From Fusarium oxysporum f. sp. lycopersici 4287 (lineage: Eukaryota > Ascomycota > Sordariomycetes > Hypocreales > Nectriaceae): a stretch of DNA of 64,000 nt. The stretch covers positions 1,720,714 to 1,784,713 of the forward strand of contig NC_030997.1 of assembly GCF_000149955.1 (NCBI RefSeq), given 5' to 3'. This document shows, in pieces, positions 56,196 through 64,000 of the stretch. The translations under genes and the position numbers were made by a program. The notes under the pieces were generated by a model. It did not search any database. It saw nothing but the letters and a program-made list of their open reading frames with translations, and was not told the DNA's origin. Each line of letters opens with the position of its first letter. The first letter of the stretch is position 1.

Positions 56196-56262
56196 AGTGC
56201 TTTAAAGCTTAAATAGAATAGTTAAAAACCTAATAAAATTATTTTTAATAATAGTATGGCTA
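56180..56262. other. AT-rich junction block
   Basis: About 80 bp of very AT-rich sequence (ttaaagcttaaatagaatag, ttatttttaataatagtatg) where the chitinase relic breaks off and a plus-strand membrane-protein relic begins. It may mark an old insertion or rearrangement point. Confidence 0.45.
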
Positions 56263-56321
56263 GCTTAATATTGCCAAGTCCTATTCGCGGCCCTAGTAGA
56301 CAATTGGCTCAGTTCACCACG

Positions 56322-57144
56322 AGTGAAAAACTTGCTGGACTCGTGGGAGGAACTGGACAGAAGACCATACGAACCAAACACCCCTCCCTTCAGATCTTCC
56401 GCCGCCGCCACCTCCTCCTCCACAAAGTGACTACATAAGTCGAAACCCAAAGGAACGAGAGATAGACCCTGTGGTCACATGCGTGTTGGCCTTTGTCGTC
56501 CTCTCATCCATAGATGCCTCCATCCGCTGGGCCAAGCTCCTTCCCCAGGTCACGGTCAACCAAACCCACGAGGGAATGTGCCTCTTGCTCCCATCCTTCT
56601 TCGTGATGGCCTCCGGATCCCAAGGGAATGACAAAGACTCTTTCTCCGCTACTTCATTGGCTACATGCAATGGGAAGTGGTACTTGGCTTTGCCGCAATT
56701 GAGCTTGTTCTTAATACGACCTACCTGGTGCTTTTACAGAGGTCCGATCGCGTGTGCAGCAGGCAAGTAATGCTAATAGATACGAATTATATACTGATTG
56801 AGTGGTCCAGGGGCTGCAATATGGGATTAGTATACCCTTCTTGGTGGCTATTAACTTTGCTAAGTATTGCCACTATCATACGCTTTCGAATACCATTCCA
56901 ACGGATTATATGGAGCGGCGCCAATTCCGTCGCTGTTGTACACCTTATTGCTTTATGCTTTTGGATCGGGACTATATTATTACTTATAGTTCTAGTATTG
57001 ATGATGATTGCGGATGACTTCCTGAATAGATCTGAGAATGATGGTGCTATAGTCAGTCTCAACATAGGACGTGTTATGCTTGTTGGCATCTGGATTACAG
57101 TAGTGTATACATATCCTCCTTGGAGAAGGTACATTAGAAGATAA
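56322..57144 (+). pseudogene. Multi-pass membrane protein, probably broken
   Basis: A frame without ATG, open from about 56322, has N-glycosylation-type sites (NWT, NQT), a poly-Pro run and two hydrophobic segments (VVTCVLAFVVLSSIDASI; MCLLLPSFFVMASG). Near 56650 the sense moves to another frame (YFIGYMQWEVVLGFAAIEL), which runs to 57144 with three or four more helices (WWLLTLLSIATIIRF; VAVVHLIALCFWIGTILLLI; VMLVGIWITVVYTYPPW). Either a frameshift or an unseen intron separates them. No family recognised. The part 56665-57144 (159 aa) may still be made as a separate protein. Confidence 0.4.
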
Positions 57145-57457
57145 GGGCTTCTTAGTAGTGATATATATAGTATATGTACTTCATTGTGGAGAAGAGAAGA
57201 GGAGGATATATATGCCTGCCTAAAAGGAGGCTATTGGCTGGCTAAGACGGTGTCACAATGTTGATGGCAGTGATAATTGCCGGGTAGCATCAAGATCAAG
57301 GTTCAGGCTCGCAGGGGAGATTCATCAAGAAGTGTTGTATTTATAAAAGCGTCCTGTAATTTTGCGGACTTCTATCAAGAAGGGATCAAACTATTAGATG
57401 TTTCCGACCCTCAGCGACGCCGGCGATGATCAAGTTCCTCAGCCAACTTAGAGACAA
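57145..57457. other. Convergent intergenic region
   Basis: 3' flanks of the membrane-protein relic and the sugar transporter. Nothing coding. Confidence 0.4.
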
Positions 57458-59398
57458 TTACAAGTCCCTGCGCTCATCATGATGCACCTGTTCCGTGGTC
57501 TCAAAAACAGCCTGCTTCTCAGTATCCTTGAGGTCGACTTGTGCGACGTTAGCATCATCACCATCGAAGATTCTAGCAATCTCCTCCAGAGTAGGGCCCT
57601 TGGTCTCAACATAGAAGAAGAAGACAAAGGCGAGCTCAACAGCGATCCAAACCTATTTCTCTATTAGTCTTCTGAACATGAGAGTAAAGTCAGAGAAGCG
57701 GCACTTACAGTGTAGAAGCACCAGAAGTTCCACTTGTTGGGAAGATTATCGAGAGCGATAGGGTTGGTCTGGTTGCCAATGGTGAGGGCAACCTGGATGA
57801 AGAAGTTCATGATAGTGAGGCCACGGGCACGGAGTCTGAAGGGGCAGATCTCTAGAGCGTAGGCGACGATAAGACCGGACCAGGCGATAGAGTAGCAGAC
57901 GTCGAAGAGCCAGATGAGGGCGATCTGGGGGTATCCAAGACGCTTGATCTCGACCTCACCACCGGCTTCAAAGCGAGCGGCAACAATGGTCCAGGCCAAG
58001 AAGAACAACAGCATACCTAAATTGGCAAAGTCAGCCTGAGAAACTGGTTAGTCAGGAGATGTTTCTACATACCGACAGTGGCAGTAAGGAAGAGTGGACG
58101 ACGACCGAAACGATCAATTCCCATGGAGCAGCCAATAGCAACGAAAAGCTTGAGCATGTTCTCTCCTGCGTTCAGTCCGGTCTTTTGGGCCTGGTCCTTG
58201 ATACCAGCGCCCTCGTAGATAATGTTGGAATAGTTGCTGATCAGAGCATTTCCAGAGTACTGCGAGATGATACCCAGGGAGACCAAGAGCATGAGACGGT
58301 AACGGTTACCACGGGTTCGAAGGAAATCAAGGTAGCTGCCGCTCTTCTGAGCCTGGTATTCGAGGGCGATGGTCTCCTTGATCTCAGTGTACTCAAACTG
58401 CACGGTCGCGTTGTTGGCGTCTCCGTTGGCGTGGTACTTGGCAAGGATGTCAAGGGCTTCCTCGTGACGCTCGTGAGCCATAAGCCAACGGGGGGACTCG
58501 GGGATCCAATAGATGAAGGTGATCTGGATCAAAGATGGCACGGCTTGGATGAGGGTGATGGATCGCCATGACCAGTTGCTGTTGATGTTGATCGTACCGA
58601 GACCGATGAAAGCGCAGACTAGAGAGGTACATCAGCGATTGTTGAAGTTAAGTTTGTGGTGTGTTGACTTACGGGTGGCACCCAGGTTCCACAAGCAGTT
58701 GTAGATGGCAGAGACGATGGCACGGTGCTGAGGATGGCAGATCTCGGTGAGGAGAACAGGGCAAGAGAGCTGGGCCAAAGAGTTTCCGAAACCGACGAGG
58801 AATCGACCACCAAGGTACACTGTCAAGATTTATCAGCGCTGCTCAAACATTTGAGTCGGTCGATAACATACTGCCGAAGCCATTGGTGAAGGCCGAGATG
58901 AAAGCGCCGAGAATCATGATGAGACATCCCGTGGCAATGGGGATCTTTCGGCCAAAGTGATCAGCCATGAATGGACTATGCCAAATAAAGTTAGTTTCTT
59001 TCCTTCACGTCGCCAATTATCATCCCGCAGACATAAACGACGTACGCGAATGGGAAACTAGCAATGCTACCAATCTGGTAGATAGAGTTAAGAATGCCAA
59101 GCTTGGAGCCCTTGGGCTTCCCGAAGTAGTCTTGCCAATCGTCCATGGCCTGAGACGTGTTCAACATGGATCTAAAATTCCCCGTTAGCCTGATTCCATC
59201 GCCCAGAGACTTGGCGATCACTTGGCCTTACCCATCGTAACCAGTGGTGGCAGAGCAGACACACAGAATGGCGGCGTAAAAGTACAGCACGCGCATTCCA
59301 GGATCAGCCCACCATTTGACCTTGGCGAGCTGAGGAGCCTCAGCCTGCGCGACGGCGAGGTCCTGCTTGGTAGTAGCTGTACCGACAGCGAAAGGCAT
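57458..59398 (-). CDS. MFS sugar transporter (lactose/hexose permease type), 530 aa
   Basis: Seven exons: 59398-59232, 59171-59046, 58975-58873 (or 58872), 58819-58673, 58618-58073, 58016-57709, 57652-57458, GT-AG introns, phases consistent. Sugar-porter signatures are all present: GRKIP after the second helix region, YLGGRFLVGFGNS, PESPRWLMAHERHEEAL, DRFGRRPLF and VETKGPTLEEI at the end. The start at 59398 gives MPFAVGTATTKQDL, normal for the family. It is a plasma-membrane proton symporter for a sugar, closest by memory to lactose-permease-like fungal transporters. Three CreA-type sites lie 200-250 bp upstream. Confidence 0.92.
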
Positions 59399-59601
59399 CT
59401 TGAAGAGCTGTACAGATTTGGGATAATCTCGAAAGCCACAATGCAGTGTGATGCAAAAAGAGTAAGAGCAACTTGGCGCCAAGCTGGACATTAAATATGA
59501 AACCCTCTATCGCGTACAAATTAACCTATTAACCGGGTCCTGTAATTACCCCAGTACGCCGGCGAATATAGCCTAAACTGCCCAGCCTAATAGGATCGCC
59601 T

Positions 59602-59648
59602 CCCCGGGTATTTCCCCAGGGGGTGGTCTGCTGGACCCTCTTCTGGGG
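59602..59648. promoter_or_regulatory. Cluster of three CreA-type SYGGRG sites
   Basis: CCCCGG at 59602-59607, CCCCAG at 59614-59619 and CTGGGG at 59643-59648 each fit SYGGRG on one strand. They lie 204-250 bp upstream of the sugar transporter start, a usual distance for carbon catabolite repression. Confidence 0.4.
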
Positions 59649-59776
59649 TTAGCTCCATTGAATAAAGGAAAAAATCTAAGAGCCGCATGATTCGACGGCC
59701 CGGCTGCCGTTGGAGTTTGTCTGGTGGTACCCGACTTTTACGGCAAAATCCCCCGCAAACCCGTATCACGCTACTC

Positions 59777-60110
59777 CGTACTCGCCCCAAACCCCCCATC
59801 AGCCCACTATTTCTCTACCCACTACTACCGTATTTTCAAAAAGCCGCGGGTAAGTTGCTTACTTTGATGCCATTTTTAAAACTATTGATGTCGGCTCTAT
59901 TTATCTGTGGAATTACCCCATAGGTGACTCGGAGTCATATTCGGCCCTTCCAGAGTTGTGAACATGAGTTGTCTGATGGTGCCTCGCTGTATCCCAAACC
60001 CAAGAGCAAAAAGCGTGAACCTCTTCTGTTTCATGTAGTTGTAAATCTCTTGTAAATCTGCGTGCACTTGGCACTAGCGAGGTGAGGTTGGGAAGCAGGA
60101 TGCATTATTT
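59777..60110 (+). repeat. Diverged direct repeat, copy A
   Basis: Aligns colinearly to copy B at 60887-61250. The best block reads tttctctac, ctaccgtatt, aagccgcgg, taagt, ccatttttaaaac, tcggct, aattacc, ggtgactc in both, in the same order. Similarity weakens to the right but continues (cctcgctgt/cctcgttgt; ctcttctgt). Confidence 0.65.
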
Positions 60111-60510
60111 GAGATCCTAGGGTTACATCAGATCATCATCCTGGCTGGTTAGCGTCGATTTCTTCGCCTTGGAGCACGGGAACAAACACAGCTCTCGTTC
60201 AGCAGTCTTGACTACTGTACATGTTCACAAAGAGAATCAAGACAATTATGGTGAGCTCGCATCTTTAAACTGATCAAAATTACAAAATTACAAAACCCTC
60301 AACGCCAAACGCAATATCCTACGACAGATGTGTCTCAACATTTTGCCAGTTCTGCTCAAAACAAATCGCATCAGCCAACAGTCTAGCCAATTATCCAATC
60401 GTGCTGTCAATCATCCAAGCCATTCAGCCTCAAACCCGTTCATCGGTCAAGCCGGCCCATCCGAATCCAAATCCACGTGGCACAACCGAAGAACGGATGC
60501 ACTCACGTGG

Positions 60511-60886
60511 CTAAGCGCGCTTGGCAGGTCGCGTCTCGTCTGCGCTATTGTACTCACCATCGTCAGCATTCTGCTTTGCCTTCATCGCGCGATCCAGGAG
60601 CTGCCACTGCTTCTTATCCTCTAAAAGTATTCGCTCTAATGAGCTCGACGACAGCCGGCCTGTCTTCACCCCACGGTTTGGCACAATGCCGGTAGTAGTA
60701 GTCTTCAACCTCGTCAGCATCACTTAGCATCTCATCAAGCTTGGGGGATGGGATTGAGAAAGAGACACAAGGACAGCCTAGCTCGTCGGCGGGAAATCGT
60801 CGCCAGTCTCAACCTTGCGCTTGAAGTCGACAAAGTGTTGGGGCTGTTCGTCATCACTCGGTGCGACCTGGTTACGCTCCCCAGAG
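60511..60886 (-). pseudogene. C-terminal coding relic between two repeat copies
   Basis: On the minus strand, one frame reads DWRRFPADELGCPCVSFS then SPKLDEMLSDADEVEDYYY and HCAKPWGEDRPAVVE; a second frame picks up with LERILLEDKKQWQLLDRAMK and ends at TAG 60513-60511. Both have the charged, balanced composition of real protein, and they abut with a one-base shift near 60650. It looks like the last 120 residues of a gene whose upstream part ends where repeat copy B starts. No family recognised. The frame around 60723-60511 alone has an ATG. Confidence 0.45.
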
Positions 60887-61250
60887 GTACGCCCTAATCA
60901 CCTCAGACCCGCCGTCAGACCACCGTTTCTCTACTCACTCGCTACCGTATTTCTCCAAAAGCCGCGGCTAAGTCGTTTACATTGATTCCATTTTTAAAAC
61001 TCTCTTGAGTCGTTGGTATCGGCTTTTGTTTCTGACATGCAATTACCTCATTGGTGACTCATCAATTACGCCCATTTAAGGCTGATATCATGAATTGTAC
61101 CTCGTTGTCTCCAAGAGTTGGAAGTAAAAGACGCATTGGGTATCACGAGGCTCTTCTGTGTCGCGTAAGCGCACATTTCGTGCATTTCTGTACATGCCTA
61201 GTAAGCCAGGCACCAACAAGATAAGTTCGGGGACTCGAATGTGTTTTTCA
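60887..61250 (+). repeat. Diverged direct repeat, copy B
   Basis: Partner of 59777-60110 in the same orientation, offset about 1.1 kb. See copy A for the shared blocks. The region 61251-61422 to its right is the 3' flank of the NLR gene. Confidence 0.65.
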
Positions 61251-61422
61251 ACATGTCAGGCTGACGTTAGTACTCCATTTGACTTTAATCCGGTATTATT
61301 TTCATTAAACAACGTGGGATAACTGTTGTTAAGATAGGACTGAAAACGCAGGTAATGTTTTGCACTTTCTCCCCCCTCTCTGCTGCACTTTTCTTTTTTT
61401 ATTCATAGAATTCGTATTCCAA

Positions 61423-64000
61423 TTATGATAAGTTCTGTATAGCCTGGTGTAATACTTTGTTTGCATCCTTTGCAAAACGAATAAAGTTAACACCATAGGA
61501 AGGGTCAAGCATAATATTATCATGGCCTATTGCTATAATCTCCTTTCGGTACTGTGCAGGTCTCCATAACAGCGGCTTATTGTCAAACCTTATCCATTCG
61601 CCCCATGAACATATGCTATATTCACTGAAAGTCATGAATATGCGCTCTGGGTCTTCTTGGCTCACTCTGACCATTCCAAACCTGTTCACAGTATTTATCT
61701 CAGAAGGTTCACTTGAAATCGACTCCAAGAAACTCATGTGAAACATTCCTTCATTAGTAGACACAGTTGAGTCATCAAGAAAAAATAAGCGATCGAACCC
61801 AGTGCAAACCTCGACACCAATAGCATCTGTGCTCAAGTTCCAGAAGAATGAGCGGGAACCTGGGTGGGACTGAATCATAACGAAAGTTCCACTCAAAGAC
61901 AATTTAAGTCTTGGTTCCTCGAACTTTAACGCGCTCTGAGGCGTATGATAATATGGAAAATTGATCCGAGAGAGCTGTTCGCCGGTTCTAAGATTGTATG
62001 AGAGAAATACCGGATAACCCGATGACACCTTACTGGGGCACCATAGAACTCCCAATTGACTGCCGGCAAAGGCTATTGAGCCAGCCTCCTGTGATTGATT
62101 TTCCGGATGTCTGAAAGTCCTCTTCCGTGTCTCTGTCGTGATATTCCATACAGAAACGTCGCCCATAGACCGACGCGCAGCTACCCACCGATCGCCATTA
62201 CGTCTTCTGTCAGAGACTGCAATAGGTCCACTATCAAAGTCACCCGAGACTCTTTGCGAGCTCTTATCGGCTAAATCCCACCCAATGATCGATTGCAGGC
62301 CGCCGACTAGCAGGTAGCGATCCTTGGGTGAAAATGTGATAGTCCGGATGCTTTGATGAATAACGTCGTCTATGACCAACGAACATAGCATGTCGCTTGT
62401 CATCGCGTTCCATACTTCAATACTGTGACCGAGGTCGTAAGCTATCAACTGCCCGTTATCAGAGATGTGGAATTTCTTGTGGGCATCTCGTGTTGTAGGT
62501 GGCTTATCAGCTAAAAGGGTATTAGCATCCAAGATCCATAAACCGCTCTCAGTCCCGCATGCAATTTTCTGATCATCGAATGAAATCGCAATTTCTTGCC
62601 GATCTGGTAGATGTGGCAGGCCAATTACCCGCCGTACACTGCGATAAGCACGGTCACATATGATAAGTCCATTTTTCCCACTTAGAAGCATCCAAGAATC
62701 AGAGTGTGAGACGGCCAAACGAGAGAAAGAGTACTCAATGTGACTCCACATTTCACACTCTTGCTCAACAACATTCCAGAGATAAATGTTATCTCCACCA
62801 TCGCAAAACATGAGCAAGTATGTACTGGGGATGAATTTTGTGTCATTTATGGGCCAAATATCCTTCCAGTTAGCATTCTTGTACTGCTCGCCTGTTCTTA
62901 AATTGAGGACCCAAATTTGCGTACTGTGGTGCATGTGGAACGCTACCCAGGAACAGTCTGATGAGAAGGAGAAGTAGACCTGTTCAATCTCTGGAATTGA
63001 ATACAAACGAGGCAATGCCTTCTCGAGAGGGCACCGTCGACGAATTCCACCGCTAATATCATAGATTACCAACAATGACCCATAGCACACTAGCAGGCAC
63101 TGACTGTCAGGTGAGATCGTCATGCCTAGAACTACAGGGCTGTCAAGCTCTTGATGCCAAGCGATCCTGTTAAAAGTCAAGTCGTGAACTTGAAGTGTGC
63201 ATTGAGCCGATGACTGCGATGTCTTTGAACCCGGTCCGGAAGCGATAATTGCTAGCCATTTCCCATCTGACGACGGTGCAATTCTTTTATGGCTAGTATC
63301 TCTTTCTATGACGTCAGGCACAGGCTCTTGGCTGACGTGCCATCTGGTCAATGTTGAGCCCGTGGTTACAATTAGCATTTGACTTGTAGGCGCGAAGCTC
63401 ATAGTCTCAATATCGAAATCGTCATGGGGGCATTCAAAAATGTTCCGAATTGGGCTCCACACATCGTCGACTTTTGGGCCCTCGGAGAATATTTCGGAAG
63501 TGTACTGTTTGAATCGATGGCGGATAAGGCTATTCTTCGGGCTGAAGAGCAAACCAGAGGCGTAAATCTGAAGTGGGTAGCTTTCAATTATTGGGCAGAA
63601 ATAGTGTGAAAATCTGAGGGCATCCTCGATCAGGGCCTTGTAGCTTGCTTGCCCTTGCTATTGGAGTCGATTAGTAAGGCTGACTTAGCGCCATGTGGAA
63701 GAATTTGAAACATACAACTGGTAAATTCCTTACAAATACCAAAGCTTTCAATGCTGCTGGTAGGTTCTGACATAAAACAAGCGCCTCTAACCAGAACAAG
63801 AACTTTTCGTTAATAAAATCATGAACAGTGTCAATCCCGGGGATATCGCTGTTTTCCTCGCCCTGAATGGAGAGCTTATACGCCTCTTGCATGTGATCAG
63901 CCCAGAAAACACATGAATATTTCATGTTCTCCAATGGATCAGGATCGGGACAATTCCGGAGAGCTTCATTCAATGAGACTCCCGGATAGACCAAGCCAAA
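61423..64000 (-). CDS. NLR-type protein, C-terminal WD40 region (N-terminus outside window)
   Basis: Two exons are in view: 64000-63716 and 63657-61423, phase-0 GT-AG intron (GTT|GTATGT ... CAATAG). The first encodes the linker that follows a NACHT domain (YSCVFWADHMQEA; NEKFLFWLEALVLCQNLPAA). The second begins with the stretch that joins NACHT to WD40 in fungal NWD proteins (FCPIIESYPLQIYASGLLFS) and then about 650 residues of degenerate WD-like blades (FAPTSQMLIVTTGSTLTRWH; ISPDSQCLLVCYG; FSPKDRYLLVGGLQSIIGWD). The blades are divergent, not the near-identical units of recently amplified NWD genes. Such proteins sense non-self and trigger cell death. The frame is intact over 837 codons; the NACHT and effector domains lie beyond the right edge. 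Confidence 0.8.

Larger units (their letters stand above)
59399..61422. other. Repeat-bearing intergenic region
   Basis: About 2 kb with no intact gene. It holds the sugar transporter promoter, repeat copies A and B and the coding relic between them. 60111-60510 shows nothing further. Confidence 0.5.

Overview
This window looks like eukaryotic DNA from a filamentous ascomycete (Pezizomycotina). It resembles a gene-sparse accessory or subtelomere-like part of a Fusarium-type genome. The evidence is short introns of about 45-90 nt with GTRNGT donors and CTAAC/CTGAC branch sites, two Zn2Cys6 regulators, a CFEM/PTH11-type receptor, a HET-domain gene, a NACHT-WD40-type NLR tail, several MFS transporters and SDRs, and decayed genes whose stop codons look like C-to-T changes at CpA. 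The genus is inferred from recalled families and could not be tested here. Two runs of exactly 100 N (1370-1469 and 23977-24076) are scaffold gaps; the second lies inside an amidase gene.

Layout. 0-1 kb: 5' part of a CFEM receptor. 2.5-4.4 kb: a small Cys-rich protein and a broken chromodomain gene. 4.7-7.1 kb: a divergent pair (SnoaL-like protein and a frameshifted zinc alcohol dehydrogenase) around four copies of a 24-bp CCAAT-containing motif; each gene has one intron best read as GC-AG. 7.9-8.8 kb: an SDR. 9.6-13.5 kb: a divergent Zn2Cys6 regulator and a 14-TM-type MFS exporter. 13.5-17.7 kb: a large decayed membrane-anchored protein gene plus a second small relic of it. 17.9-19.2 kb: a LINE/SINE-like insertion with a 15-bp target-site duplication, a CATAA tail and an internal array of about ten short hairpins. 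19.4-22.6 kb: a DUF1349-type protein, two small membrane proteins and an SDR. 23-31.3 kb: amidase, MFS transporter, Zn2Cys6 regulator and aldo/keto reductase, with many GATA sites between amidase and transporter, which suggests nitrogen-controlled catabolism. 32.6-34.5 kb: a RidA-family protein and a small secreted protein with a Gly-Leu-Pro repeat tail. 35.6-37.5 kb: a HET gene broken by two TGA codons. 39.2-45.7 kb: a secreted beta-helix glycoside hydrolase, an MFSD1-like transporter and a ferric reductase; a perfect ATCWGATAA iron-GATA site lies upstream of the reductase. 46.5-53.4 kb: a TPR-like protein, an SDR and an orphan protein. 53.8-57.1 kb: the decayed tail of a large GH18/killer-toxin-like chitinase with four TAG stops, and a membrane-protein relic. 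57.5-59.4 kb: a sugar transporter. 59.8-61.3 kb: a diverged direct repeat bracketing a coding relic. 61.4-64 kb: the C-terminal WD40 part of an NLR running off the window.

How the genes fit together. No secondary-metabolite backbone enzyme is present, so I do not call a biosynthetic cluster. The pattern is small catabolic and transport modules (regulator plus MFS; amidase plus MFS plus regulator plus reductase; reductive iron uptake; sugar uptake) mixed with self/non-self genes in various stages of decay (HET, NLR, large membrane protein, chitinase tail) and transposon traces. Exon joins were worked out by hand from splice sites and reading phase. All joins given keep phase, but none was checked against transcripts.
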